A stretch of 45,604 bases of DNA, taken from contig JAPORY010000119.1 of NCBI GenBank assembly GCA_026709985.1, positions 1 to 45,604 of the forward strand. Reading direction: 5' to 3'. The position numbers and the translations under genes were made by a program. This document shows positions 36,161-45,333 of this stretch, in pieces; the stretch's first letter is position 1; each line of letters begins with the position of its first letter. The notes beneath the pieces are model-generated. The model had not been told where the DNA came from and ran no database searches. It worked only from the letters and a program-made list of their open reading frames with translations. This DNA is from Aestuariivita sp. GTDB taxonomy: Bacteria > Pseudomonadota > Alphaproteobacteria > Rhodobacterales > Rhodobacteraceae.

Positions 36161-37687
36161 TTAACTAGGATCAAGGGTTTTACATTCGACATTGCGGGCC
36201 TGTAAACGACGGCATGCGAGATCGGCACCATTTCGACTTAAGCCGAAGAAAACCGCTTCGAACCCTTGCGGACTCTTGACGACCTTTCGTGTCGAACCGT
36301 CAAGGGTCGATAATTCGGAGAGGGCTGTACGAAGTAAGACTTTTTCTGCCTGATGGCGGGTCGCGAAGCGGCCAACATTAATGCCCCAGATCAGGTCTTC
36401 GGTTGCCGCTTCACTTACTTTGTCAGAAGCAGCGCTAACGCTGTTTTCGGCGGGCGGAACCGCATCTTTGTTTGCTGGTTTCGGCGTTTCTTCTGGTCTA
36501 GCGATAGGCCGAAATAATCTCATCGGATCGCCAATATCGTTAGAGCCGACAGACAGTTCGGTCGTCGCCGCTGGATTCGTTTTTTCGGTAGGTTCAATTG
36601 ACGCCAAGACTTCGGATATTTCGCGGCGCCGTTCAGCCGCTTCCTGTCGCGCTACTTCCGCAACGGCGGCGACAAATGGGTCATCTGATAATCCGGCAAT
36701 AGACCGCAATATTGGGCGCAAACCTGTCTTTACTAAACCTGTTTGGCGGGTAATACGGCTACTAGCGGTCATGAAATCGCCATAATTGGGGGGCGCAGGC
36801 TTGCGCAAGGTAGCTACAGCCGGTGCGCGTTCAAAACCCATATCAAGCAACTCTATGACCCGAGCGTCACGGGTTCGACCGCTTTTGCCGCCGAACACGG
36901 TGGCGATGATTCGCTTGCTACTTCTTTCGGCTGACGCAACTAGGTTAAACCCAGCCGCTCGCGTATAGCCAGTCTTGATACCATCTGCTCCTCTGTAGTC
37001 ATTGAGTAGGCGTCGATTGGTATTTTTTACGTCGCGAATTCCGGCGTGAGTTGCGCGGCGGGAGAACAGATTATAGTATTCTGGGTAGTCATAGAGCAGG
37101 CGGCGTCCAAGCAAAGTCATATCACGGGCGGTAGATAGATGTCCGCTCTCGGTCAATCCGTGCGCATTTTTCAGGGTTGTTCGCGTCATGCCAAGCGCTT
37201 TTGCTGTGATATTCATTCGGCGTGAGAATGCTGCCTCTGACCCTGAGATGGCTTCGGCAATAGCGGTCGCCGCGTCATTTGCTGATCGGACGGCCGAGGC
37301 GCGAATGAGGTAACGCAACGCGATGCGTTGACCGGGTTTTAGTCCAAGCTTAGAAGGCGGCTCAGCGGCAGCTTTCTTGGAGATTCGAACTTTTTTGTCG
37401 AGGGAGATTTCACCATTCTCGACAGCTTCAAAAGTTACATAGAGCGTCATCATTTTCGTCAATGAGGCGGGATGAAGTCTGGTATCGGCATTGCGCGAGT
37501 GTAAGACTTCGCCCGTTCTTGCGTCCATTACCATTGCAGCGTAGGGGGCAGCCGTTGTCGCGGCCGGCGTGATTGTACCGACCCAAGCAACGGTGCAAAG
37601 GATCACGGACCATCCGATGCGACGCCTTTTTCGAAGCTGCACCAGTGTTGCCGCCGCTTGAGTAATCAATTGCTTTGTTAATCGCAT
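36161..37687 (-). CDS. D-alanyl-D-alanine carboxypeptidase with C-terminal SPOR domain (penicillin-binding protein, DacC/DacF type)
   Basis: The 508-residue protein has an N-terminal hydrophobic segment (WSVILCTVAWVGTI, residues 26-39) that acts as signal or anchor. The serine peptidase S11 motifs are S75-L-T-K78, S134-A-N136 and K237-T-G239. Residues 432-508 (LIWGINVGRFATRHQAEKVL and on) form a SPOR domain, which binds denuded glycan at the division septum. The linker (about 330-430) is rich in Ala, Pro and Glu. It trims the terminal D-Ala from pentapeptides in the periplasm. It faces ccoS tail to tail; GAAGGC and GCCTTC arms in the 79-base gap could form a weak terminator. Confidence 0.93.
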   Translation of the reverse strand: MRLTKQLITQAAATLVQLRKRRRIGWSVILCTVAWVGTITPAATTAAPYAAMVMDARTGEVLHSRNADTRLHPASLTKMMTLYVTFEAVENGEISLDKKVRISKKAAAEPPSKLGLKPGQRIALRYLIRASAVRSANDAATAIAEAISGSEAAFSRRMNITAKALGMTRTTLKNAHGLTESGHLSTARDMTLLGRRLLYDYPEYYNLFSRRATHAGIRDVKNTNRRLLNDYRGADGIKTGYTRAAGFNLVASAERSSKRIIATVFGGKSGRTRDARVIELLDMGFERAPAVATLRKPAPPNYGDFMTASSRITRQTGLVKTGLRPILRSIAGLSDDPFVAAVAEVARQEAAERRREISEVLASIEPTEKTNPAATTELSVGSNDIGDPMRLFRPIARPEETPKPANKDAVPPAENSVSAASDKVSEAATEDLIWGINVGRFATRHQAEKVLLRTALSELSTLDGSTRKVVKSPQGFEAVFFGLSRNGADLACRRLQARNVECKTLDPS

Positions 37688-38048
37688 TCTACACCGATAT
37701 TCTAGGTGATCGTTTCAACTTACGGCGTCCCCAGAGTAGTTAAAGGTATATTTAAACCGGATGTTATCCGCATATTGTATATGAGTCGACGGACGGTGAC
37801 AATCGCAAAGTTGAAAAAACCATTATCGCTAACAGAAAGGCCCTAACAGTTGACAGAAGCTGAGTAAGTGCTTCTGATTCTTAATGTATAACCTTGCCGA
37901 CCCTGACAGATCAGTTGCAGTTTGGGCCTTCATGACGTTAGCTGTTCGGAAATGCTCGGCGACTTTGGTTCATTTTATTTGCACCTCTGGGCAATCGTGA
38001 CTATCAAATGACAAATGTTTTGATTGAGTGTCTTAAGGGAGGAAGATC
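37688..38048. other. Divergent intergenic region, no gene seen
   Basis: This 361-base region holds the starts of two divergent genes. It ends in a strong ribosome site, GGAGGAAG, for the GTG at 38049. No repeat of note was seen. Confidence 0.4.
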
Positions 38049-39614
38049 GTGATCGACAAGTCTCTCCCGATTGGAATTCAAGATTTCGAGACAATTCGTA
38101 GCGAGAACTTCCACTATGTCGATAAGACGGCGCTCATTTGGCGACTTGTGGACGACGGGCGCTATTATTTTCTCTCACGGCCACGGCGGTTCGGCAAGAG
38201 TCTGCTCGTAAGTACCCTTAAGGCATTGTTTGAGGGGCGCCGAAGCTTGTTTGAAGGGCTGGCGATCTATGAGCTCTGGGACTGGTCCACTATGTATCCG
38301 GTCGTACGCTTGAGCTTTGGTGGAAAGTACACCGAACCAAAAGCTATTGAGCGTAGCATTCTTGTTCAGCTTAAGGCAATTGAGCGGAAGACTGGCCTGT
38401 CTCCCGCCACCTGGCAAACGGCACCAGAATATCTGCTCGACGTAGTGGATCGTCTCCATCATCTGACCGAACAACGCGTTGTCATCTTGATTGACGAGTA
38501 TGACAAACCAATCCTTGATAACCTTTCTGCTCTTGATTTAGCGTGTGCCAACCGCGAATACCTGCGAAGTATCTACGGTGTCATCAAGGACAGTGCGGAG
38601 CACCTCCGCTTTGTTTTCGTGACTGGCGTGAGCATGTTTTCCAATGTTAGCCTGTTTTCCGATCTCAATAATCTTGAGGACATTAGCCTCGATCCAAAGT
38701 TCGCTAAGCTTTGCGGATATACCGACGCCGATATTGACACCGTCTTTGCGTCCGAGTTGAAGGGGCTAGATCGTGACGAAATCCGTGCTTGGTACAACGG
38801 CTACAATTGGCTGGGCGAAGAGCGAGTCTACAATCCGTTCGACGTTCTGCTCCTTTTGCGAAGTCGCAAATTCAAACCCTATTGGTTTCGAACGGGTTCG
38901 CCGAGGTTTTTGTTTGAAACACTCAAGGCGAAGTCAGTGAATACGCTTGACCTTGAGGGGTGCCTTGCGGACGAATCGCTGGTGTCGAAATTCGAAGTCG
39001 AGGATATCAGTGCCGAGGCTTTATTGTTTCAGACGGGTTATCTGACCATCACCGACGAGCAAAGCGATGGCTTTGACGTCCTTTACCGGCTGGATTATCC
39101 CAATAAAGAGGTACAAATCAGCCTGAACCGAGAGTTGCTGCACTATTTCGGCAAGACGGTCACCGCGGCGACCAACCAAGGACGCGCACTCTGTGATCTT
39201 TTAGAGGCGAACGATTTCGATGGTTTTGCCGAGAAATTCAGAGCTTACCTTGCGAGTATTCCCTACCAGTGGACAACGGCGGGTAATCTATCTCGTTATG
39301 AGGCTTGGTATGCTGGTCTGTTGCATATGTGTTTTCGGGCCATCGGAGTTGATGTGCGCTCTGAGGAAGCCTCAAGTCGAGGTCGTGCCGACATGGTTGT
39401 GCTGACTGGCGGGCAAGTGTTCGTATTAGAGTTCAAGATGGCGGAGTCAATTAACGCCGTTGAGACCGCTTTGGCGGCGACTCTTAAGCAAATAAGGGAG
39501 CGTCATTACGCCGCGAAATACAAAGATCGCCGCGAGCCTATCCACCTTGTAGCTATAGCCTGTGGGCGGGCGGATCACGAACTACTGAGGGTACAAGCCG
39601 AGCGCGCCGGGTGA
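38049..39614 (+). CDS. AAA-ATPase-like / PD-(D/E)XK nuclease-like protein (DUF1703 type)
   Basis: The 521-residue protein starts with GTG at a strong GGAGG site. Residues 5-30 (LPIGIQDFETIR, YVDKTALI) begin the AAA-ATPase_like domain. The P-loop is the shortened form RPRRFGKS (45-51), with Walker B VVILIDEYDKPI near residue 150. The C-terminal PD-(D/E)XK domain has Asp448 (GRADMVVLTGG), Glu461 and Lys463 (VLEFKM), the full D-(E)-x-K triad. Such proteins occur in many scattered copies in Bacteroidetes, anaerobes and symbionts and are probably mobile; their function is not established. It is intact and stands alone between dac and clpS. Confidence 0.88.
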   Translation: MIDKSLPIGIQDFETIRSENFHYVDKTALIWRLVDDGRYYFLSRPRRFGKSLLVSTLKALFEGRRSLFEGLAIYELWDWSTMYPVVRLSFGGKYTEPKAIERSILVQLKAIERKTGLSPATWQTAPEYLLDVVDRLHHLTEQRVVILIDEYDKPILDNLSALDLACANREYLRSIYGVIKDSAEHLRFVFVTGVSMFSNVSLFSDLNNLEDISLDPKFAKLCGYTDADIDTVFASELKGLDRDEIRAWYNGYNWLGEERVYNPFDVLLLLRSRKFKPYWFRTGSPRFLFETLKAKSVNTLDLEGCLADESLVSKFEVEDISAEALLFQTGYLTITDEQSDGFDVLYRLDYPNKEVQISLNRELLHYFGKTVTAATNQGRALCDLLEANDFDGFAEKFRAYLASIPYQWTTAGNLSRYEAWYAGLLHMCFRAIGVDVRSEEASSRGRADMVVLTGGQVFVLEFKMAESINAVETALAATLKQIRERHYAAKYKDRREPIHLVAIACGRADHELLRVQAERAG

Positions 39615-39842
39615 AAGTCTGAGGACGGTTTGAGAGTTTTTCGATCATTGCCGAGCGGTTCAGCGGTGATGAGGCCCGATGATGTCTAGCCGAGAGTTCG
39701 ACTGCAGATTCTATCGCGGCAGATGCTTGAAGGATTGTTGTTCCGCTTACAGCAAGAGCAGAGATTCGGCAATGATTGATTAACCTTGTTCTCGTTCGGT
39801 GAGGTGCGGAGTTGCGTGACTTCTTGTCGCGATCAAGCCATT

Positions 39843-39874
39843 TTCGCCCACTTGCAAGGGATTAAGTGGGCGAA
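39843..39874. repeat. 11-bp perfect inverted repeat
   Basis: TTCGCCCACTT and AAGTGGGCGAA flank a 10-base loop. No T-run follows on either side, so it is more likely a structural or protein-binding site than a simple terminator. Confidence 0.6.
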
Positions 39875-39990
39875 TTGCACGAGGTTCCACAAGAGATCCA
39901 AAAAAACCCTTCTTGCACGTGCCAGGAATATTTTTCATTATGATGTGGGGCAACTCGAATGACTTTTCACAGTTGCGTCTGATATTATAT

Positions 39991-40019
39991 TTGACGAGTA
40001 ATCAGCGAAAAGTGATAAA
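39991..40019 (+). promoter_or_regulatory. Sigma-70-like promoter of clpS
   Basis: TTGACG and GATAAA are 17 bases apart, and the clpS ATG is 28 bases downstream. Confidence 0.5.
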
Positions 40020-40047
40020 ACTATGGGTCTAGGTGGGTTGAATTGCC

Positions 40048-40362
40048 ATGGAACATGATATTGATGACGGCGTTCTTACCGTCGAAAAAACGCGGACAAA
40101 AACGAAGCGTCCGCCTCTTTATAAGGTTCTGCTGTTGAATGACGATTACACGCCAATGGAATTCGTGGTACATGTCTTGGAGCGCTTTTTTGGCATGTCT
40201 CATCATCATGCGTTTGAAGTCATGTTGACGGTGCACAAGAAGGGCGAAGCCGTAGTTGGTGTGTTCAGTTTTGATGTTGCCGAGACAAAGGTTGAGCAGG
40301 TAATGCGCCTTGCGCGTCGTCACCAACATCCGTTGCAATGCCGCTTAGAAAAAGAAAAATAG
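40048..40362 (+). CDS. clpS: ATP-dependent Clp protease adaptor protein ClpS
   Basis: The 104-residue protein is a standard ClpS. It has the N-end recognition pocket residues in [20 protein letters not shown] and the binding His within [12 protein letters not shown]. ClpS delivers proteins with bulky N-terminal residues to ClpAP. clpA is usually next to it in alphaproteobacteria but is not in this window; an SDR gene follows. Confidence 0.95.
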   Translation: MEHDIDDGVLTVEKTRTKTKRPPLYKVLLLNDDYTPMEFVVHVLERFFGMSHHHAFEVMLTVHKKGEAVVGVFSFDVAETKVEQVMRLARRHQHPLQCRLEKEK

Positions 40363-40479
40363 CGTGCATAATGCAAGACAGATATCGCCTAACGGGTCAG
40401 TGATGAGTGACGATTGCTGAAAGTACTGCTTACGCAGAATCAGGACACTCCCGTGAGCGAACAAAAGAACGAATAAGTT

Positions 40480-41280
40480 ATGTCATTTGCGATTTCTGGC
40501 AAAACTGCTATTGTTACAGGCGCGGCGAATGGGATCGGTCTCGCTATTGGTCGTCACTTTCTCGAAAAAGGCGCTAATGTCATGTTCGCCGACATCGACG
40601 AGAAATCTTTACAAAAACAACTGGGTGGTGACATTGAGGGCGAATCGGCTCGATATTGGGCCGGAGACTTGAGAGAAAAACTAACGATCGCTAATCTGTT
40701 GTCGGCAACAATAGATGCATTCGACAGAGTTGACATCCTTGTTAATGGTGCGCGGCAGGTGATTGTATCCGAACCGTTGTCGGGTGACGACGACTCGGTC
40801 ATGCAACTGCTTTATCAAAACCTGATTCCGCCATTAAGGCTCAGTCAAGTCATCGCCCAGCGTATGATAAAACAAGCCGATGGGCGCACTGAGGGACAGG
40901 TTGGTTCGATAATTAACCTTAGTTCGATTGCTGCTCAATGCACACACTCGAAGCTGTTGGCTTATTCGGTAAGTTCTGCAGCCCTTGATCAAATGACCCG
41001 TTCCTTAGCGGTGACCCTAGCACCAGAACGGATTCGCGTAAACGCCGTCGCTTTCGGCTCGGTCATGAGTGCATCGCTATTGGAATCTCTCAAGAAAAAT
41101 GCCGACTATCGTGAGGATATCGAACAGCGCACACCGATGAACCGAATCGCGGCACCGTCAGAATTGGTAGAAACGGTGCAATACCTTGCATCAGAGGGGT
41201 CAAGTTTCGTGACGGGGCAAATTCTGACAGTTGATGGGGGGCGAACCCTCCTTGACCCGGTCACGGCACCGGCGCATTAG
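40480..41280 (+). CDS. Short-chain dehydrogenase/reductase family protein without the catalytic lysine
   Basis: The 266-residue protein has the classical SDR cofactor motif TGAANGIG (residues 13-20), NLSSIAAQ with the catalytic Ser near 149, and Tyr162 in AYSVSSAALDQMTRS. The position of the catalytic Lys (Y-x-x-x-K) holds Ser166. The usual PG after NAVxP is replaced as well (VNAVAFGSVMSASL). So it may not be a standard oxidoreductase, or it may work by another mechanism. It lies between clpS and hemF on the same strand. The substrate is unknown. Confidence 0.85.
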   Translation: MSFAISGKTAIVTGAANGIGLAIGRHFLEKGANVMFADIDEKSLQKQLGGDIEGESARYWAGDLREKLTIANLLSATIDAFDRVDILVNGARQVIVSEPLSGDDDSVMQLLYQNLIPPLRLSQVIAQRMIKQADGRTEGQVGSIINLSSIAAQCTHSKLLAYSVSSAALDQMTRSLAVTLAPERIRVNAVAFGSVMSASLLESLKKNADYREDIEQRTPMNRIAAPSELVETVQYLASEGSSFVTGQILTVDGGRTLLDPVTAPAH

Positions 41281-41446
41281 ATTGGTGCGAATGGATTGGG
41301 TGCTTTCGATATCAGACACAGATAGCGCAAAGAGAGGACTAAGGGCGTAAGGGGTTTTCTCGGAATCCTTTGAGGGCATCGAAGCGTCGTCGCAGCACAG
41401 GTTGGTGCGGTCATTTTATGCGGAAGGGTTGATTGGGAAATTTCGA

Positions 41447-42340
41447 ATGTCATCTAATTTGACGGCAGAAAAAGAGATAGCGGCCACTTGGTTTCGAGCG
41501 CTTCGTGATGAAATTGTCAGCGCGTTTGAAAACCTCGAACAGCAGGAATCACCGTCGCAATCAACGGCCCGCGCCGCCGCGCAATTTACTGTTCGCGAAA
41601 CCAAGCGATCAGGCGATGACGGCGAAGAAGCGGGCGGCGGGCAGATGAGTATCATGCGAGATGGTTGCGTTTTTGAAAAAGTTGGCGTTAATGTCTCAAC
41701 GGTATTCGGCACGCTAAGTGCCGCTGCGCAATCGGCAATGATGGCTCGCAAAGATTTGCGGGGCATCGCTGATAATCCCCAGTTTTGGGCCAGTGGAATT
41801 AGCTTAGTTGCGCATATGCAAAATCCGCACTGTCCGGCAGTTCACATGAACACTCGGATGTTTTGGACTCCGCATGCTTGGTGGTTCGGTGGCGGGAGCG
41901 ATCTTAACCCTTGCATTGAGTATCAGGCGGACACGGAGCACTTTCATGCAACGCAAAAACAACATCTAGACCGTCACGATCTTGCTCTTTATCCTCGATT
42001 GAAGGACTGGGCGGATCGTTACTTCTTCATCCCTCATCGGGGTCGGGCGCGTGGTGTCGGTGGCATCTTCATGGATGATTATTGCAGTGGTGATTGGGAA
42101 ACGGACTTCAATCTTACGCAAGACATTGGAAGAGCGTTCTTGCCAGCTTTTATACCGCTAGTCGAACGGCGAATGGATACTGCCTGGACCGAGGAAGACA
42201 AACAAATCCAACTTGTTCATCGGGGCCTATATGCTGAATACAACCTTGTGTATGATCGCGGCACAAAATTTGGGCTCGCATCAGGTCACGATGTTGATGC
42301 GGTGCTAATGAGTTTACCGCCCTTAGCAAGGTGGGTTTAG
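41447..42340 (+). CDS. hemF: Oxygen-dependent coproporphyrinogen III oxidase
   Basis: The protein is 297 residues from the ATG at 41447; a TTG at 41402 gives a longer form. HemF hallmarks are NPHCPAVHMNTRMFW near residue 125, WWFGGGSDLNPC near 150, HRGRARGVGGIFMDD near 200 and the C-terminal YDRGTKFGLASGHDV, ending in the typical LMSLPPLARW. It decarboxylates two propionates of coproporphyrinogen III with O2 to make protoporphyrinogen IX. Full length. Confidence 0.96.
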   Translation: MSSNLTAEKEIAATWFRALRDEIVSAFENLEQQESPSQSTARAAAQFTVRETKRSGDDGEEAGGGQMSIMRDGCVFEKVGVNVSTVFGTLSAAAQSAMMARKDLRGIADNPQFWASGISLVAHMQNPHCPAVHMNTRMFWTPHAWWFGGGSDLNPCIEYQADTEHFHATQKQHLDRHDLALYPRLKDWADRYFFIPHRGRARGVGGIFMDDYCSGDWETDFNLTQDIGRAFLPAFIPLVERRMDTAWTEEDKQIQLVHRGLYAEYNLVYDRGTKFGLASGHDVDAVLMSLPPLARWV

Positions 42341-42447
42341 CATTACGTGACGACAATTATGGCAAGCGTGATTGCCCGTACAATGCGGTGAACGGAGTAA
42401 AACACCGAATTTTTGCTAACCCACTTGCAGCCTCTTACTGACAGGCG

Positions 42448-42457
42448 GATCCCACGC
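42448..42457 (+). repeat. Left inverted repeat of the ISAs1-type element
   Basis: GATCCCACGC, matched by its reverse complement at 44659-44668. Confidence 0.5.
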
Positions 42458-42494
42458 CAAAAAATATAGCTTTTGGAGGCGGGAATCTTACGAC

Positions 42495-43976
42495 TTAGCG
42501 CTTGATGCCGTCAGGAGCCGCGACTTTATGTTGCCATTGCCGGTCGATGCGAGCCATGCGACAACCTAGCCATTGATTTTGGGGTACCATCCGCGCATAG
42601 CCGATATTCGCAGCGTCTTTGGCCGGCAACCGGCACCGTTGCGGCTGGGCGGAGTGTGAGGCGGTGACGATGGCTTCTATCGCGTGCTGTCGGTAGTTCT
42701 GTAAGCGCCGCCGTGTTTTAGCGAAGCCTTCGCGGGGGCGTCGATTGCTCAAAACCACAGCCAGCACGATGTTGTTGCGGATCGCGCGGTTGGCCGACCC
42801 ATTTCCAGAATATATCGGACAGTCATCTTCAGCGAAAAACGTATCTCTTTGTCGATGGTTCCTATTTTCCACCAACCAATGACCGCGATTATAACCCAAT
42901 AATTCTTTGGGTGACGCGGCGGCGGCGGTCAAGGACGAGATAACATAAGCTTTCACTTGATCGTCGGACGGATCCGTCTTGGCGGTATCGGGATCAGGCT
43001 TTAGTGGCTCACGGTAGCGTGTGAGCCGAGCCATCTGTTGGACGCCGGGATAATTGATTAAACCGGCGAGCGGTGTCATGACTTGAATCGAGCGGGGTTC
43101 AAGTCGCCCGTGATCGCCACGCAATTCCTCGGTATAATGCCCAGTGGCGTCGCGCTCCCAATTGATGCTCGCTAGGGTCTTGAAGGTTTCCGGGGCGTTG
43201 CTCTTGACGGACAGGACATAATTCGCGGTACGGGTAATCAAGGCTGCGGTCTTGCGTGTGGTGTGCCGGGCATCCATGGTGATAATGCGTCCGCTGAGAT
43301 CACAGCGTTCGAGCAAATCTTGCGTCGCCGCAATTTCGCCGCCGTCTTCATGAAAATTGAGCACCGCATAGGGGGCACCGATTGCATGATCGGCGAGGGT
43401 CACGGTTTCATCATGTCCCGCGCCAATGCGGTTTGCGCCCCGGATGCGTTTGCCATCGGCTGCGAAGGCTCTAGCCAGCGGTATTCGCGGTTTCGCCCAA
43501 CGATGTCGCACATCCTCAAAGGCCTCGGGGTCAATCGCTTGCCCGACACGGTGCTGGGTCGATTTGGACACCGGAACATAGTTGCCGGTCTTCGGGTTTT
43601 GCCAAGCGCCAATCGCCTGCAATTGCTTTTGGATGAGCGCGGCGACGAAATCGGCGGCGGCATTACAGCCCTTCATTTTTGACAGTTCGGCCAACACCTG
43701 GGTCGTCAAGACACTCGCGACCGAGTGCTTCTTCCCCGGCGAACGGCGAGGATCAGGAATGGTAGCCAATTCGCGGTAGAGCGAGCGCAAAGAAGCAACA
43801 TCCTGCGGGGCCCGGCGGTGGTCGGCTGGCGGTCGAACCGTCACCGGCAGTGGTTCCGGTTGGGCGAGTAATCGGGGCGCATCCTTTCGCAAAGGTTTGA
43901 CATACATGTCCTTTTTGATGCCGTGCGGATCCGTGTCGTTGCCGTTACATCGCGCAAACCCTTTGGTTCGGCCCAC
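42495..43976 (-). CDS. ISAs1-family transposase (C-terminal part of a DUF4338 fusion)
   Basis: The 493-residue frame starts at a GTG inside a longer open phase and reads VGRTKGFARCNGNDTDPHG at the front, which is the normal end of the upstream DUF4338 domain. From about residue 60 it is an ISAs1 transposase: IPDPRRSPGKKHSVASVL, FAADGKRIRGANRI, then HEDGGEIAATQDLLERCDL, IITMDARHTTRKTA and GHWLVENRNHRQRDTFFAEDD, which together hold the DDE-type catalytic residues. It is full length. The frame continues without shift from the DUF4338 frame at 43998; only the TAA at 43992-43994 or nearby separates them. Confidence 0.88.
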   Translation of the reverse strand: MGRTKGFARCNGNDTDPHGIKKDMYVKPLRKDAPRLLAQPEPLPVTVRPPADHRRAPQDVASLRSLYRELATIPDPRRSPGKKHSVASVLTTQVLAELSKMKGCNAAADFVAALIQKQLQAIGAWQNPKTGNYVPVSKSTQHRVGQAIDPEAFEDVRHRWAKPRIPLARAFAADGKRIRGANRIGAGHDETVTLADHAIGAPYAVLNFHEDGGEIAATQDLLERCDLSGRIITMDARHTTRKTAALITRTANYVLSVKSNAPETFKTLASINWERDATGHYTEELRGDHGRLEPRSIQVMTPLAGLINYPGVQQMARLTRYREPLKPDPDTAKTDPSDDQVKAYVISSLTAAAASPKELLGYNRGHWLVENRNHRQRDTFFAEDDCPIYSGNGSANRAIRNNIVLAVVLSNRRPREGFAKTRRRLQNYRQHAIEAIVTASHSAQPQRCRLPAKDAANIGYARMVPQNQWLGCRMARIDRQWQHKVAAPDGIKR

Positions 43977-43997
43977 CTTGATCCAGTTGGCGGCGGC

Positions 43998-44402
43998 TTA
44001 CATCGTGCCCGTGAACGCTTTGGGATGACAAAATGTCTCCGCTAGCAGCACCTGATGGCCAAAGGTGGCGAACCAATCCGCCGGCAGTCGCTGCGTCATC
44101 TGCCGCAGAAAATAGGACGCAAAGTTCGGCAACACGCCAGGGTCTGAGCGGACAAGGAAGCGCGTATTGTTCGCGATCAAATCGAGGTGCTCAAACTGCT
44201 GCTTTGGCTGCCATCCAATCCAGCGGTCGCGCGACCGACATTTGACAGCACCGTTCTGCCAGGTTGCCAAACCGAGCCACTGCCCATCAACAGTCGCAAC
44301 ATACCGCAATCCCCGCCCGGCTAATTGCGGGAAACCCAAATAGTGATGGGTATTCATCAGCGCATCAAAACACGGTCGTTCGGTTGGCTTAATCAAACGC
44401 AC
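43998..44402 (-). pseudogene. DUF4338 (DruA-like) domain, cut from the transposase by one stop codon
   Basis: The 134-residue part has DUF4338 hallmarks: HHYLGFPQLAGRGLRYVA, KCRSRDRWIGWQPKQQFEHL, LIANNTRFLV, PNFASYFLRQMTQRLPADW and HQVLLAETFCHP. The domain ends at GTM and TAA where the family has GTCYRAANW; the AAANWIKVGRTKG that completes it follows directly in phase, so Tyr (TAC) to TAA is likely. In intact relatives DUF4338 and the ISAs1 transposase form one polypeptide. DUF4338 is the domain of DruA in the Druantia anti-phage system, where its action is unknown. The protein could still be made in two parts. Confidence 0.8.
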
Positions 44403-44658
44403 CGCAACCGGGACAGCGAAAAGTGGTCTGGAGCTGCCGGCAAAGTCGCGTTATTCTTTGCGTTCTGGGTCAGCAGGCGGCGAGTCCAGACGAACGACAA
44501 CTGGATAGCCAGCAAAAAATGACCAGCTTGAAATTTTTTTCTCTATCGCACGAATGAAGCGTTCGCAAGCGGTCAGAATTTAGATTATTGTCATGACAAC
44601 GCTCGGGCTGTTGTTAGTGGCCAGCGAAATGGACAATCGTGCCGATAGCAAAAAAATA

Positions 44659-44668
44659 GCGTGGGATC
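44659..44668 (-). repeat. Right inverted repeat of the ISAs1-type element
   Basis: GCGTGGGATC, the reverse complement of 42448-42457. Confidence 0.5.
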
Positions 44669-45161
44669 ACTATAGCAAGACTAAGCAAAAGTCCGCTTTT
44701 CTAATTCAGATCACTGGTGTCCCGCTTAAAAATCGAATAAATTCAACTGCTTAGACGCATTGATAGGTTTTGGTTTGTAGCGGGATTCGGTAAGTAACTG
44801 ATATAGCTGTATCTTTTCAAGAAAGGTGGTATCAATAATCTGCAAAATAGTGTAGAGATAAGTGGTCAATCGCAGCCGTTTCCGACTGATGGCTAGCGTA
44901 CATTGTATATTTGCTCTGGATTGCGTGATACTTACACCAATGGCAATATTGATCTAGATTCAAGTCTCGGACACAAAAAACCGGTTTTTTCGTATATATA
45001 TCAACTAGTTAAGGGAAATCTTGGGTCGCCAAACAGGACACTAGTGACTTCAGATAGCAAAATAAAAAAAGTGCCCGTTTATAGCATCACAACCCAAGCC
45101 CCATTCCTTCACGCTCTTTAGCCTTAGCCCGTTCTGGATCTAGCCGATTACAGACATACTA
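44669..45161. other. AT-rich region to the right of the IS, no gene supported
   Basis: A 72-codon plus-strand frame (44903-45121) has no recognisable domain and an unlikely composition. I see nothing else. Confidence 0.35.
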
Positions 45162-45290
45162 CGCCGCCACCACCCAAGCATGCAACTGCGGTATGCGCTG
45201 GCTATCCTGTACGGCCTTACTGAGGTTGGTGCTCAGACGGATCCGCTCGTCCGTACGCACAGCGAAAGAGTCTGGACAACGGCTCGCGGG
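45162..45290 (-). pseudogene. Unassigned minus-strand coding scrap
   Basis: The minus-strand phase ending with TAG near 45162 reads CPDSFAVRTDERIRLSTNL and SKAVQDSQRIPQLHAWVVAA, which looks like genuine protein, but no start is found and further upstream the phase changes. I do not recognise it. Confidence 0.3.
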
Positions 45291-45333
45291 ATCAGCCAAA
45301 GCGCGTAATCATCGGCAAATTCTGCTCGGAACA

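Larger units (their letters stand above)
39615..40047. other. Intergenic stretch upstream of clpS
   Basis: No gene is visible. It holds a perfect 11-bp inverted repeat at 39843-39874 and a good promoter at 39991-40019. Confidence 0.4.
42448..44668 (-). mobile_element. ISAs1-type insertion sequence carrying a DruA-like DUF4338 domain
   Basis: The element is bounded by GATCCCACGC at 42448-42457 and its reverse complement GCGTGGGATC at 44659-44668, a perfect 10-bp pair, with A/T-rich runs inside each. Between them lie a DUF4338 reading frame and a transposase reading frame in the same phase. I saw no target duplication, so the ends are tentative. It sits between hemF and the partial gene at the right edge. 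Confidence 0.6.

Noticed and set aside
42341-44680. Target-site duplication flanking the ISAs1-type element
   Set aside because: The bases just outside the two inverted repeats do not match over 8-10 positions.
44903-45121. 72-codon frame right of the IS
   Set aside because: No ribosome site, no domain, low-complexity AT-rich DNA.
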